Below are positions 44,557 to 54,034 of a DNA stretch of 64,000 nucleotides, in pieces (the first letter of the stretch is position 1; every line of letters begins with the position of its first letter). The notes under the pieces are model-generated. The model did not search any database. It saw only the letters and a program-made list of their open reading frames with translations, and was not told the DNA's origin. Origin of the DNA: Mesobacillus boroniphilus (GTDB taxonomy: Bacteria; Bacillota; Bacilli; Bacillales; Cytobacillaceae); NCBI RefSeq assembly GCF_018424685.1, contig NZ_QTKX01000002.1, forward strand, positions 865,620 through 929,619. The letters are read 5' to 3'. The position numbers and the translations under genes were made by a program.

Positions 44557-47500
44557 ATGGAAAAATACAGAATCGATGATCAGCAATACTTTGTAATTGA
44601 GCAATTTGACGAGGCAAAGACTTTTTCGAGCTTCCTTCCTGGTCTCGCAGGCTTATACGGAGTCCCGATTTGGTCCTTTTATGTAAATCGCGGCCAGGCA
44701 ATGGTAAGCTTCGGTGTCCAGGATAAAAACCATGCGATCACTGAGTTCTTCCCGGCAAACCAGGCATACCAGCGAGTTTCCATGAATGGATTCCGCACGT
44801 TCGTCAAATTGACGGGTGAGAACGGAACGGCCATATTTGAACCGTTTTCTGCTTATGGCGGCACTAAAGGCCGTAAACGTAATATGTACATCAAGGAAAA
44901 TGAATTAAAAATTGAAGAAATCAACGAGCAATATGGTGTGAGGACGCTCGTCACCTATTTCACGCTGCCTAATGAGAACTTTGGGGCACTGGTGCGCAAA
45001 GTGGAGATCGAGAACATTTCCGAAAAGAAGCTGGAGCTCGAGGTACTCGACGGGCTGCCGGCAATCATCCCGTTCGGCATTGATGATGCCGCATACAAAG
45101 CGGTTGGTAATACACTGAAAAGCTGGATGGATGTATTCAATCTTGACCGCGGGATTCCTTACTACCGAGTCCGGTCTTCAACGAATGATTCTGCTCAAGT
45201 AGACGAAGTGACAAAAGGCCACTTTTATTTGAGCTTTACCGAAGCTGGCGGCTTGATTCCTCCAATTGTTGATGCTGATCTAGTCTTCGGGTCGAACAGC
45301 TCGCTTTCATATCCGAACGAGTTTGAAGAAAAGTCAATTGATGCAATAGCCGCTGCTGTGCCTGTGACATCCAATAAAGTACCATGCGGATTTTCACCTT
45401 TAGGGCAGGTGCTTGGTCAAGGGGAGAACTTAACACTCTATACTCTAGTCGGCCATGTGAATGATATTGAAATCATTAATGGAAAAGCGGAAGAGATCAT
45501 GGCGGCTGGTTACATGGAACGCAAATATCAAGAAAACCAGGCTCTTGTAACCACGATCATCAAAGATGTAACTACTAAAACGGCGTCACCTCTATTCGAT
45601 GCTTATATCAATCAGAGCTATCTAGATAACGTCCTGCGCGGTGGATATCCAGTTTTATTAGAGACTGATGGTGAGCCGTTTGTCTATTATGTCCATTCGC
45701 GTAAACACGGTGATCTGGAAAGGGACTATAACTTCTTTTCTCTTGCACCTGAATTCTTTTCTCAGGGGAATGGAAACTTCCGTGATGTGAATCAAAATCG
45801 CCGGAATGATGTCTTTTTCCATCCTGAAACCGGAGTATTTAATATCAAGCTGTTCATGAGCCTAATCCAGGCAGATGGATACAACCCTCTCGTGGTGAAG
45901 GGCGCAAGCTTTGAGATAACCGACAAAACCGTGTGGAGCTGGCTTGATGAAATGGTCACCGATTCTGGTGATGCTGATTTTATCAGAAGGAAGCTTAGAG
46001 GCACCTATACACCAGGAGATTTACTGCAAAGCATAACGGATAGGGACATCAAGCTATCGGTATCGCTTCAAGAGTTCCTGAAGAAAGTCCTTTCAATGAG
46101 CAGCCAGAACATGGAGGCAGAGTTTGGCGAAGGCTACTGGATGGATCATTGGACGTATAATCTGGACCTTGTTGAAAACTATTTGAAAGTGTACCCCGAA
46201 AACAAACAGCACTTGCTCTTTGAGGATCGGGATTATAAATACTTCTCCAGTCCGGTATTTGTTAATCCACGCTTAGAAAAATATGTACTTGTTGATGGGA
46301 AGGTCCGCCAGTACGATGCCATTACTGAAGAGGGACACCAGACAAGTTCCAACTGGCTAATGAAATCTGATGGTGAATTCTATACATCGATCCTGTACAG
46401 CAAAATGTTCACGTTAGCACTGAACAAATTTTCAACCCTGGATCCTTTTGGCATGGGTGTGGAGATGGAAGCGAACAAGCCTGGCTGGAATGACTCGATG
46501 AATGGGCTGCCTGGTTTATTCGGTTCTGCGATGGGGGAAACACTCGAGCTTAAGCGTCTGCTTAATTTTGTTGTTGCCGCTGGACAGGAAGCAGATAAGG
46601 AAATTCCCCTTCCAATCGAAGTATATAAGCTTGTAGAAGCGGTGAATGTGCAGCTCGAACAATTCCAACTGGGCAATCTTGACGAGTTCGGTTATTGGGA
46701 TCAGGTTTCCCATGCGAGAGAGCAGTACCGCGAATCGATTCGAAATGGATTCAATGGCGAGGAAGTGAATGTTCCTCTTCAGCAGCTTGTTGATGCAGCC
46801 AGCAAATGGCTAGAGAAAACGACAGCTGGAATTGAACGTGCGAAAGAAATTGGCGAAGGCCTGATTCCAACTTACTTTGCCTTCAAAGCTGACCAGTGGG
46901 AGAAGCTGACGGACGAAAACGGCAAAGAGAAGTTGAATAAGAAGGGTCTGCCGCTCGTGAAGATTCATTCATTTGAAGTTTCTGCACTGCCGCATTTCCT
47001 CGAGGGACCAGCAAGAGAAATGAAAAGTGCTGGTTTGCAAACAGCCCAATCAATTTATAAGCACGTAAGAGAATCTGATATTTTCGATGCCAAGCTGAAA
47101 ATGTACAAAACATCTGGATCGCTTGAAGAGGAAACCTATGAGATCGGCCGTGCCCGTGCGTTCACGCCAGGCTGGCTTGAGCGGGAATCGATCTTCATGC
47201 ACATGGAGTTCAAATATCTGCTCAGTGTCCTGAAGTCTGGCTTATATGACGAGTTTTTCGAGGATTTAACGAATGCGCTTCCTCCATTCATGGACCCAGA
47301 AGTATACGGCAGAAGCATTCTTGAGAATTCATCCTTTATTGCCAGCAGCGCAAATCCAGACGAGTCTCTCCATGGACAAGGATTTGTAGCCAGGTTGAGC
47401 GGAACAACAGCGGAATTCTTGAGCATTTGGCAGTTGATGATGATTGGCAAGGAAGTTTTCACAGTCAATGAAGCAGGATTGAGCTTACGCCTGCAGCCTA

Positions 47501-47745
47501 TTTTGCCGTCATGGCTTTTCGACGCAGATGGGAAGGTACAGTTTACATTATTGGGCCATACAGAGGTAACCTATCATAATCCTTCTCGAAAAAATACGTA
47601 TGGAGCTGATGGAGTAAGGACCGTTAAATATGAGCTTCATATGAATGACGAAATGGTAGAAGTAGAGAATGATCGTTTGCCAGAATCATACGCAAAAGAT
47701 GTGAGGGACGGCAAAATTACAAGAATTGATGTTTATCTAAACTAA
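44557..47745 (+). CDS. Large glycoside phosphorylase, probably GH161 beta-1,3-glucan phosphorylase
   Basis: A 1062-residue protein without a signal peptide. It opens with a beta-sandwich-like domain (about 1-320) containing WSFYVNRGQAMVSFG and an (alpha/alpha)6-like body with GEGYWMDHWTYNLDLVENYL and ANKPGWNDSMNGLPGLFGSA, resembling cellobiose-phosphorylase-type enzymes. Length and the surrounding beta-1,3-glucan genes point to GH161, described from Paenibacillus polymyxa. It would convert oligosaccharide plus phosphate to glucose-1-phosphate. ATG at 44557 or 44554; GGAG spacing favours the first. Assignment to GH161 rather than GH94 or GH149 is from memory. Confidence 0.7.
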   Translation: MEKYRIDDQQYFVIEQFDEAKTFSSFLPGLAGLYGVPIWSFYVNRGQAMVSFGVQDKNHAITEFFPANQAYQRVSMNGFRTFVKLTGENGTAIFEPFSAYGGTKGRKRNMYIKENELKIEEINEQYGVRTLVTYFTLPNENFGALVRKVEIENISEKKLELEVLDGLPAIIPFGIDDAAYKAVGNTLKSWMDVFNLDRGIPYYRVRSSTNDSAQVDEVTKGHFYLSFTEAGGLIPPIVDADLVFGSNSSLSYPNEFEEKSIDAIAAAVPVTSNKVPCGFSPLGQVLGQGENLTLYTLVGHVNDIEIINGKAEEIMAAGYMERKYQENQALVTTIIKDVTTKTASPLFDAYINQSYLDNVLRGGYPVLLETDGEPFVYYVHSRKHGDLERDYNFFSLAPEFFSQGNGNFRDVNQNRRNDVFFHPETGVFNIKLFMSLIQADGYNPLVVKGASFEITDKTVWSWLDEMVTDSGDADFIRRKLRGTYTPGDLLQSITDRDIKLSVSLQEFLKKVLSMSSQNMEAEFGEGYWMDHWTYNLDLVENYLKVYPENKQHLLFEDRDYKYFSSPVFVNPRLEKYVLVDGKVRQYDAITEEGHQTSSNWLMKSDGEFYTSILYSKMFTLALNKFSTLDPFGMGVEMEANKPGWNDSMNGLPGLFGSAMGETLELKRLLNFVVAAGQEADKEIPLPIEVYKLVEAVNVQLEQFQLGNLDEFGYWDQVSHAREQYRESIRNGFNGEEVNVPLQQLVDAASKWLEKTTAGIERAKEIGEGLIPTYFAFKADQWEKLTDENGKEKLNKKGLPLVKIHSFEVSALPHFLEGPAREMKSAGLQTAQSIYKHVRESDIFDAKLKMYKTSGSLEEETYEIGRARAFTPGWLERESIFMHMEFKYLLSVLKSGLYDEFFEDLTNALPPFMDPEVYGRSILENSSFIASSANPDESLHGQGFVARLSGTTAEFLSIWQLMMIGKEVFTVNEAGLSLRLQPILPSWLFDADGKVQFTLLGHTEVTYHNPSRKNTYGADGVRTVKYELHMNDEMVEVENDRLPESYAKDVRDGKITRIDVYLN

Positions 47746-47763
47746 GGAACCGGGGTGCGCTTG

Positions 47764-49101
47764 ATGGAAATTAAGGTATTTCAGACCGCAAAGAATACAG
47801 GAGACCGATTAGCTGACAAAGGAAACCTTACTGCTGAAAATGGAGCAGATCTGCAGCCTAGTGTGCTGAAGCTTGATCCGGAGAAAAAGTATCAAAGCTT
47901 TATGGGTTTTGGAGGCGCCTTTACCGAGGCGGCTGCCTACACGCTTGCCCAAATTCCGGAAGAAGACCGGCTGAAAGTAGTCGAGAGCTATTTCAATCAG
48001 GAAACAGGACTAGGCTACAGCCTGGGCAGAACCCACATCCACAGCTGTGACTTCGCCCTTGAGAACTATACGTATGTTGAGGAAAATGATGTCGAACTCA
48101 AAACGTTTTCGATTGAGCGCGAACAGAAATATGTGCTTCCGCTCATTAAGGATGCTGTTAAAGCAAGGGGAGAAGGTTTAACAATACTGTCTTCCCCCTG
48201 GAGCCCTCCAGCCTGGATGAAAACCAATAATGAAATGAATAATGGCGGGAAGTTGAAGCCTGAGTTCTATGGGGCATGGGCGTTGTACTATACGAAGTAC
48301 ATCAAGGAGATGGAAAAGGAAGGCATCCCGATTTGGGGAATCACCGTTCAAAACGAACCTGAGGCAACTCAGGTTTGGGATTCCTGCAGATATACGGCAG
48401 AAGAAGAACGTGACTTCGTTAAAAACCATTTAGGACCTGTGATGGAGCAGGAAGGCCTGCAGGATAAGAAAATCATCATCTGGGATCATAACAGGGACAT
48501 AGCCTATGAGCGGGCAAAAACGATTTTATCAGATTCAGAGTCTGCTAAATATATTTGGGGAACAGGCCTCCACTGGTATGTCTCAGAGGAATTTGAGAAC
48601 TTGAGTAAAATCCATGACGAATTCCCTGATAAACACCTGATTTTCACGGAAGGGTGCATCGAAGGCGGAGTTCAGCTTGGCGCCTGGCATACAGGAGAAC
48701 GCTACGCTAGGAACATCATGGGTGATATCAACAATTGGCTTGAAGGCTGGATTGACTGGAATATCGTCCTGAATGAACAGGGAGGGCCGAACCATGTAGG
48801 CAATTATTGCGATGCACCGGTGATCGTCGATACCAAGACTGGAGAGATTCACTATAATAGCTCCTTTTATTATATTGGGCATTTCAGCAAATACATCAAA
48901 CCGAATGCATTCAGGATTGCGCATGAACTAAATCACCCAACACTAAAGTCGGTTTCATTCCAGAACGAAGATGGCTCGATTGTTGCAGTCGTGATGAATG
49001 ATGAAGACAAGCCAGAAACAATAAGCCTTTCACTTGATGGCAGGGTAACGAAAGCAGAACTGCCAGAACACTCTATTACTACCTTCATTCTAAAAAGTTA
49101 G
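47764..49101 (+). CDS. GH30-family glycoside hydrolase
   Basis: A 445-residue GH30 protein with the opening MGFGGAFTEAAA, acid/base E198 in TVQNEPEA and nucleophile E296 in FTEGC, plus the C-terminal beta domain. There is no signal peptide, so it is cytoplasmic. GH30 members cleave beta-1,6 or other beta-glucosidic links, so it may remove beta-1,6 branches from imported glucan pieces. ATG at 47764 follows CGGGGTG; GTG at 47755 is an alternative. Last gene of the intracellular set. Confidence 0.88.
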   Translation: MEIKVFQTAKNTGDRLADKGNLTAENGADLQPSVLKLDPEKKYQSFMGFGGAFTEAAAYTLAQIPEEDRLKVVESYFNQETGLGYSLGRTHIHSCDFALENYTYVEENDVELKTFSIEREQKYVLPLIKDAVKARGEGLTILSSPWSPPAWMKTNNEMNNGGKLKPEFYGAWALYYTKYIKEMEKEGIPIWGITVQNEPEATQVWDSCRYTAEEERDFVKNHLGPVMEQEGLQDKKIIIWDHNRDIAYERAKTILSDSESAKYIWGTGLHWYVSEEFENLSKIHDEFPDKHLIFTEGCIEGGVQLGAWHTGERYARNIMGDINNWLEGWIDWNIVLNEQGGPNHVGNYCDAPVIVDTKTGEIHYNSSFYYIGHFSKYIKPNAFRIAHELNHPTLKSVSFQNEDGSIVAVVMNDEDKPETISLSLDGRVTKAELPEHSITTFILKS

Positions 49102-49126
49102 ATAGCTATAATCAGAGATTAAAATG

Positions 49127-49197
49127 AACCGCCTCCTTGTCATGACAGAAATCATTTTTTATTTATGGATGTTACGTGAAGGAGGTGGTGTTTTTTA
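49127..49197 (+). terminator. Terminator after the GH30 gene
   Basis: AACCGCCTCCTT pairs with AAGGAGGTGGT (one G-T) around a 40-nt loop, followed by GTTTTTT. The long loop lowers confidence slightly. Confidence 0.65.
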
Positions 49198-49207
49198 AAT
49201 TTTGAAA

Positions 49208-49388
49208 ATTGTCTAGCTCCAGCGCCTAGCCAGTTTTCATCCCGAATCGGCTTCCTTGAGTATCTTGCGAGAAGCGTCAGCTTTGAGCAGCTCGAGTCGT
49301 TTCGGTCCTGCCAATGAAGTCAAAGAACGACTTCACTGTCAAGCCCTCCAACGCTTGTCGGGGCTGACCAAGGCGCTTACGCTTTTCA
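49208..49388. repeat. Interspersed intergenic repeat (copy 2)
   Basis: Begins TGTCTAGCTCCAGCGCCTAG and ends GGCTGACCAAGGCGCTTACGC, with the internal GAAGTCAAAGAACGACTTC hairpin and the AGTTTTCATCCC..GTATCTTGCGAGAAGCGT block shared with copy 1. It ends about 5 nt before the ribosome site of the secreted GH16 gene. Confidence 0.88.
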
Positions 49389-49407
49389 AAATGAAGGAGG
49401 AATTGGA

Positions 49408-52359
49408 TTGAAAAAAACACTGGCCATTTTATTAAGTACAATGATGATGTTGCCTGGTACGAGTTTCGCAGGCAACGGCGTCGAACAAGGCAATGAAAAT
49501 GCAGTCCCGAAGCAGGATTTTAAACAGAACAAATCAGAATGGTCGCTTGTCTGGTCAGATGAGTTCAACGGACCTGAAATCGACCGCAGCAAATGGACCC
49601 ATGATATTGGGAACTGGATCGTCGACGAGGATGGCAATGGAATAGCACCTGGATGGGGGAACAATGAAAAAGAGTATTATACGGATTCAAGTGAAAACGC
49701 CTTCATCGATGACGGCAAGCTTGTCATCAAAGCGAAGCAAGAGCAGGTTACAGATGAGTTTGGAACGTATGATTACACTTCAGCCAAGCTGAAAACAAAA
49801 GGCCTGTTCAGCAAAACATACGGACGCTATGAAATTAAGGCAAAGCTGCCAACAGGGAAAGGGCTTTGGCCTGCCATCTGGATGCTTCCTGAAGAGGATA
49901 AATATGGTTCCTGGGCAGCCTCAGGTGAGATTGATATTATGGAGTCATGGGGCAGCAGACCCCATACAGTAGCAGGAACAATCCATTATGGTGAAGGATG
50001 GCCGAATAACAAGTATACCGGCAAGGAATTCGAGCTTCCTGAAAATAGAGGCATCGACAAGTGGCATACATATGCGCTTGAGTGGGAACCAGGAGAGCTG
50101 CGCTGGTATGTAGACGGAGAACTCTATCAAACTCAGAACAAATGGTATTCAAAAGGTACGGATAACGCAGCAAACTTTTCCTATCCTGCACCTTTCGACC
50201 AGGAATTCTATTTGGTTATGAACCTCGCAGTTGGCGGATGGTTTGACGGGGATCCTGATGAGACGACGGAATTCCCAAGCCAGATGGAAGTAGATTATGT
50301 CAGGGTATACGATCTGAAAAAACGCGAATATCGTGAACCGGTTGAGCCAGTGGCAGAGCCGGTGGAATTGCCTGCAGATGCTAAACAGCCTTTGGAAGAC
50401 GGCAACCTGATCTATGACCAGAATTATGAAGAGCCGATCACCGTTGTGGATGAGCCAGGTGAAGCACTGAATTCAACGTATTGGAACTTTGTAAAGTTAC
50501 CGGAGTTCGGCGGAGACGGCAGCCTGACAGTGGAAGAAATTGAAGGCAAGAGGTTTGCTAAAACAAATATCACGAATGCGGGATCCCAGCTTTATTCCCT
50601 GCAAATGATCCAGAACCTTTCTCTAGGCAATGGCGGGAAATATAAAGTCAGCTTTGATGCTAAATCAACGGATCCGCGTAGTATCATGGTCAAAGCTGGC
50701 GCAGGAGCTTCACGCGGCTGGGTGAAATATTCAAATGAAGAGTCGTTTAAGCTGACGAGTGAACTTCAATCCTATGAATTCACTTTTGATATGCTGAATG
50801 AAACAGACATTGCGTCAAGACTTGAATTCAATCTTGGCGGCAACGGGACGAATCCTGTCTGGATCGGTAACGTGAGAGTCGTAGATATTACTGGGACTCC
50901 AGTAGATCCAGATGCTCCTAAACAGCCGCTTCCAGATGGAAATCATGTCTATAATGGTACGTTTGACCAGGGCGGCATGGATCGTCTCATGTTCTGGAAC
51001 TTCTCAGTCGAAGACGCAGCTGCTGCAACTGTATCTGTTTCCGAAGAAACGAGAGAGCTACGTGTAGCGATTGAAGATGGTGCCAAATATCCTGAAGCAG
51101 TCCAGCTTGACCAACAAGGGATTTACCTAGTTAAGGGAAATGATTATAAGGTTACTTTAAAAGCACGAGCAGACGAAACAAGAACGATTCAAGCTGCCCT
51201 TTTGAGTAAGGACGGCATGGTTAATTATTCAGGAATTAAAACAATTAACCTCACTTCAAATATGGAAGAGAAAACATTTGAATTTACAATGCCTGAGGAT
51301 GTTTCTGATTCAGAAGCTCAACTTGTCTTTAACTTTGGAGACGCAGATGGCGATGTCTATTTGGATGATGTAGCACTGCTAAAGACATCAAACATACCGG
51401 ATTATGGAAACATTGACTTGTATCCATTGAAGAATGGTGATTTTGCAGATGGTTTGAATTCATGGGGAAATTATGTACACAATGATGCTGCAGCCAGTAT
51501 CTCAGAGGAAAATGGCGAAGCAAAAGTGGCTATTACCAATGAAGGCAATGAAACATGGAGTGTACAATTTATACAGGGGGGATTAAGCCTAGCTAAGGAA
51601 GTAGTCTATGAGCTCTCCTTCGAGGCGCGCTCAACCGTGGAACGAGATATTGAGGCAACGATTGAAAATGCTCAATATACAAGATTTTTGAGTGAAAATC
51701 TTCAACTTAGTGACCAAATGAAGCAATACTCATATGAATTCACGATGCCTGTCGATGAAACCGTATCCTTGAAGATGTTGCTTGGCAAAAACGCTTCATC
51801 GCTAGTCGAGGCACATGATGTATTCATTGATAATGTGGTCTTGAAAGTTAAGGACGCACCGTCTCAGCAGGAGCCTGAGCCTGTTTCTACACCTGGTATT
51901 GATAATGGAACATTTTCAGATGGAACAAATGGATGGACCGCATGGTGGGGCGACCAGTGGAGCGGATATGGAGCAGGTACAATGACTGCTGAAAACGAAG
52001 AACTGAAGGTTGCGATTTCACAGGTTGGCGGTCAATCGTATGCCCCTCAGGTTTTTCAGAAGGGCCTGCTTTTTGAAAATGGAGCCAGCTATACAGTCAC
52101 GTTTGAGGCAAGAGCAGACGTGCCGAGGAAAATGAATGTCAATATAGGGAAAGAGCTGTCAACTGATCCATGGTTCACACCTTATGTACCAACTCAAACA
52201 ATTAATTTAACGACTGATATGAAGCCATTTAGCTTTAACTTTGTAATGAATGAAGCAACGTATGCCGATGGCAAAATCGTTTTCGAGCTCGGCAATATTT
52301 TAGATGGCAATACAGCAACAAATGTCTATCTGGACAATGTAAGCATCACAAAAAATTAA
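49408..52359 (+). CDS. Secreted multidomain GH16 beta-1,3-glucanase with carbohydrate-binding modules
   Basis: A 983-residue secreted enzyme. TTG start after AAGGAGGAATTGGA. The signal peptide is about 1-22, ending SFA. The GH16 domain (about 45-305) has GEIDIMES with E174 and E179. A Pro/Glu-rich linker follows (about 310-330), then four CBM4/9-like modules starting near residues 331, 511, 675 and 831, each opening with an N-G-x-F-like turn and repeating a LKARADETRTIQA-like strand. It would degrade laminarin-type glucan outside the cell and feed the upstream ABC transporter. No cell-wall anchor was seen. Confidence 0.92.
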   Translation: MKKTLAILLSTMMMLPGTSFAGNGVEQGNENAVPKQDFKQNKSEWSLVWSDEFNGPEIDRSKWTHDIGNWIVDEDGNGIAPGWGNNEKEYYTDSSENAFIDDGKLVIKAKQEQVTDEFGTYDYTSAKLKTKGLFSKTYGRYEIKAKLPTGKGLWPAIWMLPEEDKYGSWAASGEIDIMESWGSRPHTVAGTIHYGEGWPNNKYTGKEFELPENRGIDKWHTYALEWEPGELRWYVDGELYQTQNKWYSKGTDNAANFSYPAPFDQEFYLVMNLAVGGWFDGDPDETTEFPSQMEVDYVRVYDLKKREYREPVEPVAEPVELPADAKQPLEDGNLIYDQNYEEPITVVDEPGEALNSTYWNFVKLPEFGGDGSLTVEEIEGKRFAKTNITNAGSQLYSLQMIQNLSLGNGGKYKVSFDAKSTDPRSIMVKAGAGASRGWVKYSNEESFKLTSELQSYEFTFDMLNETDIASRLEFNLGGNGTNPVWIGNVRVVDITGTPVDPDAPKQPLPDGNHVYNGTFDQGGMDRLMFWNFSVEDAAAATVSVSEETRELRVAIEDGAKYPEAVQLDQQGIYLVKGNDYKVTLKARADETRTIQAALLSKDGMVNYSGIKTINLTSNMEEKTFEFTMPEDVSDSEAQLVFNFGDADGDVYLDDVALLKTSNIPDYGNIDLYPLKNGDFADGLNSWGNYVHNDAAASISEENGEAKVAITNEGNETWSVQFIQGGLSLAKEVVYELSFEARSTVERDIEATIENAQYTRFLSENLQLSDQMKQYSYEFTMPVDETVSLKMLLGKNASSLVEAHDVFIDNVVLKVKDAPSQQEPEPVSTPGIDNGTFSDGTNGWTAWWGDQWSGYGAGTMTAENEELKVAISQVGGQSYAPQVFQKGLLFENGASYTVTFEARADVPRKMNVNIGKELSTDPWFTPYVPTQTINLTTDMKPFSFNFVMNEATYADGKIVFELGNILDGNTATNVYLDNVSITKN

Positions 52360-52385
52360 GTTAATTAGCGGATGGATCGACTTGG

Positions 52386-52492
52386 TCGAAATAATTCGGA
52401 ATGTGGTCGAATTATTTAGAAATTCGCCAATAAAACTCAGAATGTGGTCGAATTATTCTAAAATTCGCCAATAAAATTCAAATATGGTCGGA
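52386..52492. repeat. Short tandem repeat of about 41 bp (array 3)
   Basis: Two and a half units. ATGTGGTCGAATTATT recurs at 52401 and 52442, and ATATGGTCG at 52482. Each unit has a small GAATT..AATTC inverted repeat. Different in sequence and period from the 52-bp arrays. Lies after the secreted glucanase. Confidence 0.75.
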
Positions 52493-52494
52493 AT

Positions 52495-52530
52495 CAAGAG
52501 GCAGAACAGCAAGTCTTTTCTGCCTCTTAT
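52495..52530 (+). terminator. Terminator after the secreted glucanase gene
   Basis: AAGAGGCAGAA and TTCTGCCTCTT pair (11 bp) around a 12-nt loop. T-rich sequence follows. Confidence 0.8.
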
Positions 52531-52646
52531 CCTTCTATTCCATTGCGTTGCTTTAAAATTTAACAATCAAAGTTGAATGATCAGAGGCCAGCGTAATATA
52601 ACCCCTTTTTTGAATCAAGGGGAACTTTTAAAGGTGGAAATGCATA

Positions 52647-54017
52647 ATGAATTTACAAAAAAACAACAGTCTGCCTAAACAGGTTGGCTTATTAGCACTT
52701 ACCTGGCCGATTTTTATAGAATTATTTTTGCACATGTTGATGGGCAGCACGGATACTTTTATGCTATCCCATATTTCGGATGATGCCGTTGCGGCTGTCG
52801 GGGTAGCCAATCAGCTCGTATTCTTCATGATCCTCGTATTTGGCTTCGTTGCCACAGGCACCGCGGTTCTAGTATCACAAAACCTTGGAGCAGGGCTTCA
52901 AGTGGATGCAAGAAGAATATCAGGTCTATCACTCTCTCTGAACCTGATTTTTGGAGTGGTGGTGAGCATTATTGTTGTCGGTTTCAACGATGTATTTTTA
53001 CAGATGTTCAACCTGACTCCAGAAATCAATCGTCTGGCGCATCAATATCTGGTGATTGTTGGCGGAACACTGTTTACCCAGGCGCTCCTTGTTACTGCGT
53101 CGGCAATCCTGCGGGCAAATGGTTTAACAAAGGAAGCGATGTTCATTTCGATCATTATGAATATCATCCACCTTGCAGGAAACAGTTTATTTATTTACGG
53201 ACTATTTGGCGTTCCGGAAATGGGTGTTCAGGGTGTAGCTATTTCGACAGCCATATCCCGCTCAATCGCAGTGCTTCTAATTTTCAGATTGTTATACCGC
53301 AGGCTTCCTGTGAAAATCGCATTAGAAGATTACCTTAACTTCAATAAGTCTTTTATTAAAAAGATCCTGAAAATAGGCATTCCTTCGGCTGGGGAAAATG
53401 CACTTTACAATACCAGCCAGATGGCGATTACAGTTATTATTGGTTTGCTGGGGGCTATGGCCCTGACAACAAGGGTATACACATTCAATATCATGTCATT
53501 CATGATGCTATTCGGAATAGCTATAGGCCAGGGAACGCAAATCCTGATTGGATACAAAGTAGGGGCCAGAGAGTTTGATAAAGCCTATCACCAGCTATTA
53601 AAAAGCTTGAAACTAAGTATCATTATTACTATGGCGATCACCGTTGTAATCGTTTCGATCAGGGAACCCATCCTGGGGATTTTTACTGATAATAAGGACA
53701 TCATCAGGGAAGGAAGTAAGGTTCTTCTCCTGTGTTTAATCCTCGAACCTGGAAGAACCTTCAACATAGTCGTAATCAGTTCTCTCCGGGCAGCTGGGGA
53801 TGCTGTATTCCCTGTGAAAATGGCTCTTGTCTCAATGTGGGGAATCAGTGTGCCACTCGCCTATATTTTGGGGATTAAAATGGGTTTTGGTCTTTCTGGC
53901 ATTTGGATGGCCTTTATCATTGATGAATGGTTCAGAGGAATCATCATGTATATCAGGTGGAGAAGTCGTGTGTGGGAGAAGAAGGTCCTGGTTGAAACAA
54001 GGGCCCAAACAGCATGA
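52647..54017 (+). CDS. MATE-family efflux transporter
   Basis: A 456-residue, 12-helix protein with two homologous halves. LTWPIFIELFLHMLMGSTDTFML is the typical first helix. It exports drugs or metabolites in exchange for Na+ or H+; substrate unknown. AAGGTGG precedes the ATG. It is followed after 17 nt by an aldo-keto reductase gene, so co-transcription is likely. Confidence 0.9.
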   Translation: MNLQKNNSLPKQVGLLALTWPIFIELFLHMLMGSTDTFMLSHISDDAVAAVGVANQLVFFMILVFGFVATGTAVLVSQNLGAGLQVDARRISGLSLSLNLIFGVVVSIIVVGFNDVFLQMFNLTPEINRLAHQYLVIVGGTLFTQALLVTASAILRANGLTKEAMFISIIMNIIHLAGNSLFIYGLFGVPEMGVQGVAISTAISRSIAVLLIFRLLYRRLPVKIALEDYLNFNKSFIKKILKIGIPSAGENALYNTSQMAITVIIGLLGAMALTTRVYTFNIMSFMMLFGIAIGQGTQILIGYKVGAREFDKAYHQLLKSLKLSIIITMAITVVIVSIREPILGIFTDNKDIIREGSKVLLLCLILEPGRTFNIVVISSLRAAGDAVFPVKMALVSMWGISVPLAYILGIKMGFGLSGIWMAFIIDEWFRGIIMYIRWRSRVWEKKVLVETRAQTA

Positions 54018-54034
54018 CAGAAAGGAGTTAGCAA

